This document shows positions 40,757-53,279 of a stretch of 64,000 nucleotides of DNA, piece by piece. How positions within the stretch are numbered: position 1 is the stretch's first letter; each line of letters opens with the position of its first letter. The DNA comes from Eurosta solidaginis. Its lineage: Eukaryota > Arthropoda > Insecta > Diptera > Tephritidae. A program made the translations under genes and the position numbers. The stretch spans positions 78,029,183 to 78,093,182 of the forward strand of contig NC_090321.1 of the NCBI RefSeq assembly GCF_040869045.1, read 5' to 3'. The notes under the pieces are model-generated. The model did not search any database. It was not told the DNA's origin and worked only from the letters and a program-made list of their open reading frames with translations.

Positions 40757-42690
40757 ACTGATTTCCGTCAAGCCAAAATAAATTATCTCAAAACTAAATT
40801 TAATGATAACGTTCCTTCAAAAATTCTGTGGAAAAATTTAAAATCGTTGGGAATTCGTCCGAAGGCTGATAAAACTTGCGTTATTGATGCAAATTTAATG
40901 AACTCGTATTTCATAGGAATAAATAAAGGGCATGACCATGTTTCAAAATTTGTTGTGGATCAGAGCTTAGAATACAACCACTCTAATAAATTAGCATTTG
41001 TTTCAGGCACTGAAGATGAGATCGCCAAGTGTGTATACGACATCAAGTCGAATGCTGTGGGTGTGGATGGACTTAGTCTACGCTTTTTAAAATTAATATT
41101 GCCCTCTGCACTCCCCTCTCTTACACATCTCATAAACTTTGCCATAACCTCATCTACGTTTCCAAACCAATGGAAAGTAGCAAACATTGTCCCTATAGCC
41201 AAGAGCAAAAACTATGACTGCCCTCAAAATTATAGGCCTATAAGTATTTTACCAGCTTTATCGAAAGTGTTTGAAAGGTTTATTGCTAATCAAATAACAT
41301 CTCACCTGAGCAAGAATAGCCTGCTGGCTGACAGTCAATCTGGCTTTAGAGCTGGTCACAGCTGTTCCACAGCCATGCTCAAAGTAATGGATGATATTCG
41401 CCCCAGTCTCGATGGCAAATTACTTACATTTTTAATTCTTTTAGATTTTTCTAAAGCTTTTGATACTGTCAATCACGATATATTACTTTTGAAGCTGAAA
41501 CATTATTTCGGTTTTGACTCAACTTCAATTAAGCTTATTGAAAGTTACCTCTCGAGTAGGCAACAACAAGTTCAGTGTGGTGAAGTAATTTCTGAACGTA
41601 GTAAAATTCCCTCAGGGGTACCTCAAGGATCAATCTTGGGTCCTATACTATTTACAACTTTTATCAACGACATCGTTCATTGCTGTCAAAATTCGTCAAT
41701 ACATTTATATGCTGACGATACTCAGATTTATTTTTCACGCCCAATAGGACTTGGGGAAGATCTTGTCTTTAGGCTAAACGAAGATCTTGATAAAATATCA
41801 GTTTGGGCAGAAACAAATGGCCTTTGCCTGAATGCGGAAAAAACACAGGTCCTGCCAATATCGCACGATTCGGTTGATCTACACCCATAGTTCTCGATGG
41901 AAATATATTACAGTATCAATCCGTCGTTACTAGTCTCGGCTTTAAAGTCAACACCCGCTTAACATGTACACACCACATTTCCTGTAGTATATCAAAAATA
42001 TACAATACTTTAAGAAACCTGTGGCATACCTGTTTTTGCCTACCTCATAACATAAAACTTAAATTAGTTAAGGCTCTGATTGTGCCTCAAATAAGATATT
42101 TTGAAAATGTGTATGGAGATTTAGACTGCGAATCTAAAAATAAACTAAGTTTGACTATTAACAACGTGGCAAGATTCATCTATTGTAAAAGAAAGTTTGA
42201 CCACATTTCACCATACTCAAAAAATATACTTGGATTTAGCATAGAAGTCTATCTAAATGTCCGAAATGTTTTGTGTTTATATAAAATAATTTAATTTCAA
42301 CAACCTAGATATCTTTATGTGAAACTAAAATTTGTACAATCTTCACGAACTCACAACTTCGTAGTCCCTAGGCATAGCACAGTAGCGGCTTCTAGATTAT
42401 TCTTTGTTAGTGCTGTGAAATTGTGGAATTCTCTACCTATTCCAATAAAATGCATTAAGTCATATGGATGCTTCAAAACGGCAGTAACAGATCTCTTCAA
42501 ACACTAACCCTCCCCTCCTCCTGTTTCAACCTACCTACCTACAACGCCTGTGTCGTATTGTCTAGAACTAATGTTAGCTTAAGCTTAAATTTAAGAAGAA
42601 AAATTGTAATTAACCTCGTGAATATGTGCAATGAAAGACTCCAAGTCTTAATGTACTTTGAGATAAATAAATAATAATAATAATAATAAA
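40757..42690 (+). mobile_element. CR1-like LINE, 5' truncated, with (TAA)n tail
   Basis: This is the last 1.9 kb of a non-LTR retrotransposon: most of the reverse transcriptase (40757-41890), a frameshift, and the C-terminal region in two further frames (about 41890-42507). A short 3' untranslated region ends in a TAA repeat at about 42668-42688. The C-terminal block SRLFFVSAVKLWNSLPIP matches the reversed element at 5575-6190. Truncation at the 5' side is typical of target-primed insertion. Confidence 0.82.
40847..41890 (+). pseudogene. CR1-like LINE reverse transcriptase
   Basis: This 347-residue frame holds the reverse transcriptase palm and fingers: AVGVDGLSLRFLK, NYRPISILPALSKVFERF, SGFRAGHSCSTAML, LLDFSKAFDTVNHDIL (first catalytic Asp), PSGVPQGSILGPILF and LYADDTQIY (catalytic Asp pair), then thumb sequence. 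The coding really continues upstream of the Met to about 40757. All catalytic residues are intact, but the frame ends by frameshift near 41885 and the endonuclease is missing. Confidence 0.85.
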
Positions 42691-42951
42691 ATTGCTTTAT
42701 CAAAAAAGTTCGATATTAAAGAAACTTAAAATCGACCGAATTTTTATTTTTTATGCTTCGTTTCGTACCGTTGTTTTGACGTTATCGAAGAGGCAAAAAT
42801 GAAACACCAATGACACAAAGGCAGGTTACAATATTTAATAACAAATAAGGAAGTCTAAATTTGGGTGAACCAACCATTGTATATACCAAGTTGTAATATA
42901 TTATGAGATTTCACGTCTTAAGGCCCCTTTTTTATGTACATATACTTTGGT

Positions 42952-43735
42952 TAGGTTAGGTTGAGAGACCTCACATAGACCGAATATGTCCATAGTGTTA
43001 CCAGAATTGTTTGACGACTAAACGTAAACCCTAGTTAGATGCCAGGACTCATGTTATAGAATAACTCCATCCTCTTGGCAAATACTAGAAACTTTAAAGG
43101 GCCTAGCTTAATTGCTGCCTCGACATCTGGCAACTCTGCGGCCCATAGAAGCTGGAGTCTTGACCTCGCGAGTGCAGGAAACGAACAAAGAAAGTACCCA
43201 ACCGTTTCTTCATACAGCTTGCACTTCCTACATCTGCTGTCACTAACGAGGCCTAACTTTTCAGCATGCAATGCCAGAGGGCAGTGTCTAGTAAGTTCCT
43301 GAGCCCATCGCAAGCCTCAAGTCTTACTTCTTTGAAGATATGAGCAAATTGGTGAGTATAAAGTTGTAGGATTATCGCAAGGTCATATAAATTTTGCTGT
43401 CCGCACTGCTTGATGGATCATATGCAACTTCTGTCTCCTTAATGCTTCTTTGCACTCCGGGACACTTCTTGATGAAGTACTGTGTGAGATTATTGACGCC
43501 AATGCATCTTTATCCCGCTTCCTTCCAAATTTTCTGTTTTGTTCACGGATATTCGCCTGAAAGACACTACAGTTATCTGAAAACCAGTAGGATCTACTTA
43601 TTGGTGGATCTACACAGTAAACAACAGACCAGATCGCTTTCGCTCGCTTGAAAACATCGGTAAGTATGTTCTGCCATTTTCGCACCCTTACATCAGCCCT
43701 CCGGCTCTATTGTGGCCCCCACGATCTCTTTGTAA
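42952..43735 (-). mobile_element. LOA/I-type LINE 3' part
   Basis: This minus-strand copy of the family at 1222-3150 starts at the left with GGTTAGGTTAGGTTGAG (its 3' end) and includes the C-terminal frame 43035-43313 with the Cys motif SRCRKCKLYEETVGYFLCS. Remnants of RNase H lie to the right (the YWFSDNCSVFQANI block near 43590). It is broken in several frames. Confidence 0.68.
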
Positions 43736-43874
43736 ACACACCATGTAGTGTATGTAAGTTCCCATATGAGCTTAAATGGAACTTTCTAGTGCTACCAGCA
43801 GTAAGGGCATAAGTAGATTAACTCACATGATGCATTTGTTTTTCAAGTATTTGGATAAAAATAGCAAAATGAGG

Positions 43875-44051
43875 CAAGGTGAATTCATACAAGGTTATGG
43901 CAAAGCGAATTCAGCGAATTCGCCGTGCAGAAGAATGTTATGTCAAAAGAAAATTTGCATTGATTTCGATTAACTGACATGTTGCTGTACAAGGCGTTGT
44001 ATGGAAAATAATGAAGAAGAAGGAATCAGCTGTTGATATACCAACACCTTG
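43875..44051 (-). mobile_element. hAT-like MITE, copy 3 (177 bp)
   Basis: It starts CAAGGTGAATTC and ends ACACCTTG, with an exact 8-base target duplication AAATGAGG at 43867-43874 and 44052-44059. The inner sequence is the reverse complement of copies 1 and 2 (GAAGAATGT, TGATTTCGATTAACTGACATG, AATCAGCTGTTGATA). About 15 bases are missing at its right end. Confidence 0.86.
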
Positions 44052-44299
44052 AAATGAGGCACTGAATACAAAACTTGTGGCCAATAATATTTTATGGTTT
44101 TGTCAGTAAATGTCAGTTATTTGAACAATCGAATCATGATTATTTTTATATCTTTTTGAAAATCTCAAGACCATGATTAAATGACTTCATCATCAGGCCA
44201 AAGGCGGATTTATTTTGTTATATTTTTATCATGCCTATTGGACGATTTGCTGCCAGGGGATATATTCGGCTGTATTTCAATGGAGACATCCCGATACCG

Positions 44300-45425
44300 G
44301 GTCACCGCGATGTAATAATAGCTTTACCACAGTGAGGGCGCTGCTGTGGCGAACAGTTTCTCCCCTATATTTAATGTTTGTTAGTCGTGTGGCCAAGATG
44401 AACAACTCAATATCTTACGTTAATAGGGGGGATGAGGGAGGGAGAACAGAGTCGCAAGGCGAGAAGAACAGCGAAAGTAGGAAAGAGTCAACTGATGGAA
44501 CGAGCTCTGTCGCAGTAGGGTACAGCTCAAAGAGCTATCCAACTCTTGGTAGCAGTGGCCGACCCAAAAGACATGGAAACTGAGTGCTTGGAATGGCCCG
44601 TGAATCGGTAGAAGTAGGACGAAGGCTGTACAAAAGCTTTTTTGAGAGAAATTCTTGGTGTTGCAGCCTGGCCTCAAGAGGAAGAGAGGACTCAGTGCCA
44701 GCTGCGAGGCATGTCACCCTTAGACAAATGGGTCTATAGACGATGAGTGATGTGGCGAAGAAGTCAACGACTGTGGCTCTGGTTGATCGCACCCATCACT
44801 TCAGGTTGATGTCTACTGTAAGATGAAGATCAATAGAAAGGGAGCTTACGGGAAGAACCAAGTAAACCAGCCTTTGATTTGACGTGAAGGTACAATGTTG
44901 TAAAGATGCGTGCAGAAAAATTACGAGTTTATGATCGCTAGAGAAATTTGTTCTAAACCTCTAAAAGCCCAGAGAGAGTGAGGTGTTGGATAGTCAAAGT
45001 ATAAATACCGACACAGGATTGGAAGGTACGAGCAAGCGGAGGATATGTGGTACACGCAGCTTCGGAAAATGTCCCGGTACACAGGCAGAACTTCATCAAG
45101 GAGAAATACCGAAGATAAAAATAGTAACACGCAAGTAACTAGCGAGGTTTAAGAGGACCTCGAAAGCCTTATACCAAAAGAGCAAGAGAAAGACGTCGAC
45201 GTCACGACGGGAAGACGATAAACAGCTCGCTGGAGCTGCTAGTATTACGGACAAACTTCCAGCACAGTAAAGTGGCGTTGAACGAATTCCTCTACACCCT
45301 TGAGGTGGCGCTTATCAAAGAGCCATGCCTCAAATCGGAAAGCAGGATGAGAGCTGCAATCATGGTAAGGAGATTAATTATACCAATGGGGACCTCGCGG
45401 TGGTGGCGGAGGAATAAGCAGGCAT
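44300..45425 (+). mobile_element. LOA/I-type LINE 5' part
   Basis: Around 45190-45330 the plus strand has GACGTCGACGTCACGACG..., then NFQHSKVALNEFLYTLEVAL and IKEPCL in translation. These match the start of the endonuclease in the minus-strand copy (VNLQHNKVASNELLLTLEEG, IQEPWL). The preceding frames (for example 44215-44583, rich in Glu, Ser and Gly) may be ORF1. Decay is heavy and the left border is uncertain. Confidence 0.45.
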
Positions 45426-46350
45426 TTCTCCAGGAGGCATAATGTCATACCAAACCACATATTAAGTTTCATCGGCTTTTGGTAATGAATTATCGAATTT
45501 GTTCCATATATCGAAATTTCGATATCTATAGTTTTGCAACTCTCCTTTCGTAGTTAGAGGAGACCTTTTGCAACTTTTTAGTTTCCCGTAGTAATGAAAT
45601 GTTACGAAGACATGTGCTTATTAGACTGGCCGTATGCATGTTCTCCATTTCCTAAATTTATATGGTTACAAACACAGCCTGATGTAGAATAGCATTCGAA
45701 CTTAATGTGGACTAAATGAGTGATTGTAATCCATGTAATGGACAACTGATTTAAGTCCTTTGTGTTTCATCAATGTCACGTATGTGACTTTAAAAGCCTA
45801 TGTCACAGCTTATATGGCAGCTTTTTTGAAAATTTTACAAAAAATTGTTTTTCTTTTCGACTGTATAAAAAACACGCAAAGCGGTTAACTGAGCCTGAAA
45901 AGCGCGCACCGCATGTGGCAAAACAAAAGACCAACAAATGAAACATCAACGCAAATGAAACCATTCATTTCAGGTAGGGATCGAAGCGGTTATAAGTAGG
46001 GCTCTTAAAAATATTCGAAGAATTCGATTACATGTACGATTATTAATCGAATTTCGCAAATCGAATAGTTAATTTATTTGGTTTATTCGAACAACCGCAT
46101 TTCAAAGATTATTCGATTTTCAAAATTGAACTCCGATTACAAAAAATTACGTATATGCAGTGTAGCAGCGAATGTTTTTTCTTTGTTGAATCTTTCTACG
46201 ATGAAAAACACGGTCGGATGTGATGAGAAACAATCGGATGACATGAGAGTTTTGAGAAACGATTTCGAAATCCTCCTAATTAATAGCAAAAATGCAGATG
46301 ATTTTACAAGAAACTAAATATAAGCAGAGAGTGTCAGTTTTAATAGCCGA
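45426..46350. other. Spacer, nothing recognised apart from TCGAAT-rich tract
   Basis: No gene is supported. A tract at about 46012-46125 contains several ATTCGA and TCGAAT motifs. A 79-codon open frame at 46078-46317 has no recognised domain. Confidence 0.3.
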
Positions 46351-46363
46351 TAATATACTACCG

Positions 46364-46695
46364 GAAGCCGTGGTGTGATGGTAGCGTGCTCCGCCTACCA
46401 CACCGAACACTTGGGTTCACACCTCGGGCAAAGCAACATCAAAATTTTAGAAATAAGGTTTTTCAATTAGAAGACATTTTTTCTAAGCGGGGTCGCCCCT
46501 CGGCAGTGTTTGTAAGCGCTCCGGGTGTATTTCTGCAATGAAAAGCTCTCAGCGAAAACTCGCCTGCCTCGCAGATGCCGTTCGGAGTCGGCATAAAACA
46601 AGTAGGAAAAAACTAAAAAGGAGCACGATGCAAATTGGAAGAGAAGCTCGGCCTAAAATCTCTTCGGAGGTTATCGCGCCTTACTTTTATTTATT
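46364..46695 (+). repeat. tRNA-derived SINE with 13-bp target duplication
   Basis: The head reads GGAAGCCGTGGTGTGATGG (box A region), then GGGTTCACACCTC (box B region), followed by the family body and an ATTT-rich end. An exact 13-base duplication TAATATACTACCG flanks it (46351-46363 and 46696-46708), as expected for LINE-mediated insertion. Confidence 0.88.
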
Positions 46696-46938
46696 TAATA
46701 TACTACCGATGCATTTTGTTACTACTACGTACTGATTACATTACGAGTCTTTCTCGATAATTTCGGGGATTTTATTTCGATAATATTTCTAACAACTTTG
46801 AAACTAATTCCAAAAATTTCAGTTCCGCGAATCCCTAAATCTTTCTAGACATATTTCTCACCTACCATTAAATTATATCGATAATAGGCACTTCAGTGCA
46901 TCAGTCACGTATAAGACAACACACTTGCAACTCCAACT

Positions 46939-47479
46939 TGTGGCGAATATTAGCATCACTATGCTGTTAGTTAATAATATCAACAACAAAAACAGCAAGC
47001 AGCCACACTTATGTACATTTACACATTAAAGCGAGCAGCTACGCTTATATACAAGGCAACGAAGAATATTCCACACACATAACCAGCAGCTCGAAGTGAA
47101 GAGATATCTCACATACACACATGTAGTCATCAGCTAAGAGCAGAAGTTGTTACTCACACATGCACATGCATATAGCTAAATAACCAAGAATTGCGATAAA
47201 ACTGTTACATGTTCGTGAAAAGTCTGGACCTTAGGAGAAATATGCGAACGAGGCAACAGTGAGTATAAAAGCAGTGCAAGCTGAGGAAAAACTAATCAGT
47301 TTGATTTAAACACGCTATTAGTTGTGAAGTATAATTGTGAAGTACTACTCCCAAAGTAATCTAAATAAAGACCATTTTGCAATACTGAGTATTGGTTATA
47401 GTTATGTATTCAACAGTTCAGCGATTCGAACGTTAGCAGAAGGTGCATAATTATCAGGAAATCCCCAAAATTCGTTACA
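46939..47479 (+). repeat. Solo LTR of a SAP-Gag gypsy subfamily
   Basis: This 541-base sequence begins TGTGGCGAATATTAGC and ends TTCGTTACA. It has the family's AGTATAAAAGCAG and AATAAAGACC signals and is closest to the reversed solo LTR at 28614-29056. Nothing internal to an element follows. No target duplication is seen. Confidence 0.8.
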
Positions 47480-47574
47480 ATATTGTGATCAAAGAAGCCA
47501 TAAGTTCTGCAAATTGGTACAAATAAGTAGTGTAGGTAAAATTTTGAAGCCGTCTGACAAAGCAGCTGCTGTAT

Positions 47575-48062
47575 TGTGTAAGAAATAGATGACCCTGGAA
47601 GTACCGTGAAATAGTCGCCAAGATCATCATGAAATAACTAAAAATTTATTCCGAATTGACCCCGAAAGATCTACAGAAAAGTATTCAAAATTATCCCGAA
47701 ATTATGGGGAAATGAAATGGTCTCCAAGATCACTGTGTAATGATCACAACCAAAACTATCCCGAAATTATTCTGAAGTGATCTCGAAATGACCTCGGGAG
47801 AATCCTGAAATAGTCCCCAGAATCATCAGAAAATGATCGAAAATTGTCCTCGAAATGACCCTGGAAGAGCCACGGAATAATCCGCAACACCATCCCAAAA
47901 TTACCCCCAAAGTGATCGCTAAATGACACCGGGAGAATCCTGGAGTAGTCCCCAAGATCATCGGAAAAAGACCACAAATTGACCTCAGAATGGCATCGAA
48001 AGAACCGCGAAATAGTTCCCAAAAAATCAACCCGAAATGAAAACGAAATAGTCCCCTAAACC
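47575..48062. repeat. Tandem array of a 67-bp unit, about seven copies
   Basis: The block GAC(C/A)(C/T)CGG-GAGAATCCTGAAATAGTCCCC-AAGATCATC recurs with starts at 47591, 47658, about 47725, 47790, 47857, 47925 and 47992, a period of 67 bases. Units are diverged by roughly a quarter of positions. It is non-coding; the open frames across it are a by-product of the period. Confidence 0.8.
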
Positions 48063-49260
48063 TTCTTTGAGTGACTGAAATGAAATAGCTACGACAAACA
48101 ATACCCTACCTACCATATCGCTCTACTACAGAAACTTGTCGTTCGTAGTTTATTATTTTGCTATTTTCTGTGTTCTAAAAGACGACGTAGCTCATATACG
48201 GCCCAAGAGCATGACTATCACTTTTTATGCAATGGCTCGACTCCATAATCCACTCATATTCACAGCCAAAGCAGTAGCAGATTATATTTTTCATTGCTAC
48301 TGCTGCTCTGGAATAGCAAATACAAACAAGGGTTTAAAACGAACGATATTTAGTTTTTAATAATCGTTCAGCAACGATTATTCAAATAATCGACAATGAG
48401 AAATTATTCGAATAGTCGACAATTCACCATTATCCGATTTTAGCTATTCGAATTCCGAGAATTTAAATTAGAGCAATTGAATTATTTCAGCATTCCATTA
48501 ACCGAATATCATAAGATCTAGTTAAAAGTGTTATGCTCTCCAAAATATGAACTTTCGCTTCCATTGATTGCCCTTAAGGATGAACCTTGGGCAAAAGCTT
48601 TACATTACGAATGTCAAAAAGTATCTTACGAACTTCTGGGCTCGGCTTGGTAAACATGGCTTCAAACAAAGTATGGGAGAGAAAAGTTTTTTGCAAGATG
48701 TACTGAGCTATATGAGGTTTATCTGGATATGTGCACGGTGCAGCATAAGTCTGTGAGTAGTTTTTAGCGTGGAACTAAGACCGCTTGGTTTAAATTATTT
48801 TGTGGGAAAATGCCACATTTGTCGTTATCTAGATAACAAAACAGTTACTGGTTATTTCTTTATTAAAGGTAATTGTTTGAAAACTTCGCGTCATGCTGTC
48901 AGAGAGTTATTATACAGATATTCAGTTATTGATTGTCACCATGCAATGTTCTTTAAAACACCAATAAAACCTCGAGTATAAGTGAACCTAATTATGCCTA
49001 GAATGTGGGATGCAGCGCTTAACATCAACACTTAGACAGAGGGATCTCGCCACCTTAGACAATGATATTATATGTCCTCTCGATGAATTTGCTCGTAGGA
49101 ACCAATAACCCTGTTGAGGTTATAATTTTGCACCTCGCTAAGAGTCATGATTTGTGAAGGGGATTCAAGGGGTCGATAAGCACAATACACAGCTTCTGCA
49201 ACCTGATTATTAACCTCACCTAAGCAAAGCAAATTATGTTACAAATATGCATGTATCATA
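48063..49260. other. Spacer with short unrecognised open frames
   Basis: Open frames at 48136-48360, 48568-48756 and 48769-48981 lack recognisable domains. A second tract rich in ATTCGAAT and AATAATCG motifs lies at 48355-48470. No gene is supported. Confidence 0.3.
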
Positions 49261-49261
49261 C

Positions 49262-49500
49262 ACATATTTAACAGGCGTGGCTCTGGCGACCCCAAGTTCC
49301 TCATGGAACTAGCGGCTGGAAGGCGGAATGGCCTAGAAGGTTCAATGTGATCATATTAAATCGTTCATGAGATGGTCGGCCTGTACCTTAATGGTCCTTG
49401 TTACAGGAACGTACCGCATCTATTCGATAAGGGACCAACCACATTGACAACATTCCACAAAGTTTTCGGGGTGTGTCTTAATCGCCACAACAACATTTGC
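49262..49500 (+). repeat. Retroposon 3' end (GTACCGGATC family), diverged copy
   Basis: The order cgaccccaagttcctcatgg, ggccta-aaggttca, gatggtcggcc, ctta-atggt, and cgccacaacaacattt matches, with many changes, the complement of the insertion at 57861-58272. This is the plus-strand orientation, ending in a CAA-type tail at about 49484-49497. Confidence 0.6.
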
Positions 49501-51480
49501 GAATGGATACAGAAACTTATGCGAAATGTGGCTATCGAAAGTTGCATATACTATCAGAGTAAGTGGGATACCTCCATTGAACAGACGAAAACAAACGAAT
49601 GTTGAGTATCAGTTATCGCAATATGGGTTTAAGTCACTAAGTATAATTCGGTTATCAGCTTAGGCATATGTGTACATATATCCGGTGAGATGATAAACAG
49701 TTTTTTACTTCTATGCAATGGGCTTGACTCTTAATAACTATTCAAAACTCTTTATAACTATTCAAAAGTTATTTAAAATAACAGGCGCTTTCGATGTCAT
49801 CTTAACACGGACTTTCTATCACCCAATTCAGCAAGTTATTAAAACAAAATACTAAAGAAAAGTTATATAATAAATTTATATGCTCACTTTGAATTTTTGA
49901 AAAAATTAATAATGAACAATTAATTCAAATAAAATGACCCAAGGCGAACATGTTTTTAAATTGTCCTCAAGAATAAGCGAAATCAGTGATGCAAAATCCT
50001 TTAGTAGGTTCTAGGGGCATAAACAGTCCTTTGAAATTATTCTTACCTCATACTTCAGTTGAGGATATATGTACATATGAGAAGGGTTTGAAAAATCGCT
50101 TGGGCTTACATTCAAACATCTGTTGTTTATTTGCGAAACTATACAATAGCGTCTGAAATGTTAATTTTGATTTTCACACTTCATCCTTCAACACCCAAGT
50201 CTCCCGGCTTGACATTTCCTAAAGTTGGCGGCCCTATCCAAAACTAGTCCCTTGGAGTGAATCACATTGATTATAGCCTATCAACCAAGTTTAAATATCA
50301 GCTAAACGTTACGGCTCCTTTTACAAATGTGAATACGTAGTCACATATATTTACCAGGTGAGGCTTTGTCCTTCGCAAGAACACTCAAAGTGGGGAAGCA
50401 AAAGCTTTCCCAAGACAGTGGAACTAATGACCGTGTGTGATACTACCCTAACGTAGTGAACAGTTGAACTTGTCTGAAAACTGAAGCTACGCAGTTATCG
50501 ATAATGAGCTCCTATATCGTAAGGCCGGAAAACAGTAGTTAACAACTTTCAACTTAAAATCCGTCCACTTTCATTCTAAATTTGATTTAACGAAAACTAT
50601 TTAAATCAATGTTGTGAACACAAACGTCTGCAATCTTTGTTCTACATTTTAAAAATTTTATCCAGGGTCCTTGTAAAATTTTAATTATGTAGATGCGCCG
50701 AGGATTATACGGATTTTCACCCATGACGCAATGACATCCACTTAGACTGCTTATGATTTCGAGGGCGGCATCTTTGGCCGAATAGTCACTCCCTAACATT
50801 TCAAAGTGTAGCTCGGCAGCATAGCGCAACAAAAGCATCCGTTGGAAAGTCTTCGGAGCTACACCTAGAGCTTCTAGGAAAGTGACGTCGACGAAGGTAT
50901 GAGTTCGAAGTCGCAGTCGTATAGCTTCTGTACTGGCATATGGTGTGAGGCTCAGGAGGCGTGGTAGCGACTGGTGGTAGGGATTCCTACTGTTCGCACA
51001 TCGGAAATTTTAGCTCTTAAAAACAGCCGAAAAAACTGGAGGCGCCCTGTGCCACGATAGTCATGAGTATTAATAGACCATTCATAGCAACCCTAAGTCG
51101 CCTTTATGCGTGACCGCCAAAGAGCGACAAATGATTTAAAGAAATTGTGTTCGCGACGATTATTAGGAGTTAACCCTACGTGAAACTACGCTTTGCACGA
51201 GATATACAGGCAAAAGTGTGACTATTTTATGTATCTCTATTTCTTTTCAGCAGACGCAGCAGTACCAATTCCAAAGACCAATTCGAAGCCTCTCTGGAGC
51301 ATGCGAACGAGGGACAATCCCTTCGCAAGGAGCTACTCCTGAAAATTTTTGAACGGTCTGCTAAAACCCCGGATCTTTCCGAAATGGCCAACACGTTGAT
51401 TTCCTTAAATACATATAAACAAAAACTTTACTAAATATTATTTTTTTTAAATAGAAAAATTAAGCTTTTAAAGTAAGAAC
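49501..51480. other. Spacer, no supported gene
   Basis: AT-rich. An 83-codon minus-strand frame at 50587-50838 has no recognised domain. Nothing else is supported. Confidence 0.3.
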
Positions 51481-51556
51481 GCCGGCGTACGCCGGCGCGC
51501 CGCCTACGCCGTCGCCGCCGGTATATAATAGAGCCTACGCCGCCGCCGCCGATAAA
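51481..51556. repeat. GC-rich CGCCGC-type tract in AT-rich DNA
   Basis: About 75 bases consist mostly of CGCCGG, CGCCGC and TACGCC units, split by tatataatagag. The composition is strikingly unlike the surrounding AT-rich sequence. Confidence 0.75.
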
Positions 51557-52205
51557 GTGATCGGCCCAAACCTCTAGTATGAAGCAGCTAGAGAGGATGG
51601 GCACCAGCAAGTGCGAGCGGCTTCATGACGGGAAAGGGCAATTGCTTAATGTAGGAGAGATCTCTTTAAAGTGGGCAAAACAACATGCATTTAAATTAAA
51701 TTCTAGTGCAGATATCATGACTCACTTTTATAATTTTATTAGGTTGTTCAATTTTGGCAAAAAAAAACATAATTTCTAGTCCATGTTTTTGGTTATTTGA
51801 GATTTGTTTCTTTTGGCATATATACACACACAATTATTTGACATGAGTATGATAAAAATAATATAAGCTCGCATGTTTGCTCCTTTCACGACTATATTGA
51901 CACATCAGCACTAAGCGAAACATTTCAGATGGTTCCTTCGGCAAAGTTTCTTATTTTGATCCCGCCCTAATACATATGTATGTCCATAAATAAAAATAAG
52001 AAAAAAATGTTTACCAATTTGTAGTGCCAATAAAATGAAAATCGTTCGTAAATGCAACGCATCAACTTTCTCTGCATGCAATTGCAGTAGAACATTCAAA
52101 AAAGGATTCCTCGAACGCATACACGTAAAATTGCAATTTAGTATTTACGTGAGGGGTTTTCGTGAATATTACAAAATGCAGTCGGTTTTGACAATACTCA
52201 TCCTG
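51557..52205. other. Spacer, nothing recognised
   Basis: Short open frames at 51579-51779 and 52035-52220 have no domain. AT-rich. Confidence 0.3.
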
Positions 52206-52400
52206 TTGTTGTTGTTGTAGTGATAAGAACACTCCCCGAAGGCCTTGAGGAGTGTTATCGCTGTTGAAGGTCCTTTGTCGGATGCAGATCCGGTACGTTC
52301 CGGTAACAAGCACCATAGAGGTACTAACCCGATCATCTCGAGAACGATTTGGTATAACCACATGAAACCTTCTAGGCCATCACGCCCTATGTAAACCAAA
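52206..52400 (-). repeat. Retroposon 3' end (GTACCGGATC family)
   Basis: Starting at the left with TTGTTGTTGTTGTAG (a CAA tail on the minus strand), it continues GTGATAAGAACACTCCCCGAAGG, GGTCCTTTGTCGGATGCAGATCCGGTACG. The same order occurs at 57861-58272 and 63788-63898. Confidence 0.72.
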
Positions 52401-52439
52401 CATTGAGGTAGGTTCATTAATCAGAAAGTGGTGGCTGGT

Positions 52440-52760
52440 GTAAAAATATTTAGCGGCAGAGGTTTCAAAGCAACGATGCTTCAACAAATCAGACTATTTG
52501 GCTCTAAGTGACCCATCAAAGCACAGATAGGGTACTAGGCAGTCTGACCGTCCAAGATTTGATGACGTTATACTACTATGACCGTGTGGTCTACGCTCAA
52601 ACTGCCCCAAGGCATTAAGTCACGTTGCAGTTGTTAGCGTTATGTTGGAAAGTGTAGAATGGCATACAGTGCAGCCATCTCTGTAATTTTCAGGGCTCCC
52701 ATTGTGCTAAGTATTGATATTTTTAACCGTTTACCAAACAAGAACTCCATAGAATATAAT
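52440..52760 (-). mobile_element. LOA/I-type LINE fragment upstream of RNase H
   Basis: Plus-strand blocks such as gatgacgttatactactatg, ctcaaactgcccc, gttgcagttgttagcgttatg and gtgtagaatggcatacagtgcag match 2265-2450 in the copy at 1222-3150 (the segment between RT and RNase H). Same strand as the retroposon tail to its left. Confidence 0.65.
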
Positions 52761-53279
52761 AGGCTTTACACTCGCTCTAAATAACCAATGAGAGAGAGAG
52801 AGAGAGATGTCGATATATCTAGGAAATCAGACATAACAGGTTTAATTACATGGTACATATGGTCTTAGAGGATTGCTAATGAGATCAGCAATTTCTACAG
52901 CTATTCTGCATTATTTTTTGTTTATTTTTTTTTTCGTAGGTATTTTTTTATGTTTCCCTTTCCGGCAGGGTTGACATTCATAAAAGTGTGCATATAAGCG
53001 TGCTAGCGAAAATCATTTTTATTTAATTTAATTTTTTTTAAATCTTGCATACTGCGCGTTATTTATTTATATCATGACAAAAATAGTGCTATAAATCCCC
53101 AAAGAGAGTCGGTCATATATAATTCCGTCATAAACAGTGGCCTACAATTGATCTCTTTTACATAATTTCCAGTTGTAAATAAGAAAGCGTCAAATGAAAT
53201 TTAGGAAGATCTGTCCTCCAGTATCAGTTCAGGCGTAAACAGGTACAATTAGGATTTGTTCAAAACAAAAGAAAACTTA
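52761..53279. other. Spacer with (GA)n microsatellite
   Basis: A short GAGAGA repeat lies at about 52791-52807. The remainder is AT-rich without supported genes. Confidence 0.4.

Noticed and set aside
46538..46735. 65-codon frame with basic residues
   Set aside because: It lies within a SINE body; SINEs are not translated.
47756..48030. Two overlapping minus-strand open frames of about 88 codons
   Set aside because: They arise from the 67-base tandem repeat and contain no recognisable protein motif.
52062..52417. Overlapping minus-strand frames of 99 and 82 codons
   Set aside because: They run through the CAA-tailed retroposon end and show no domain.
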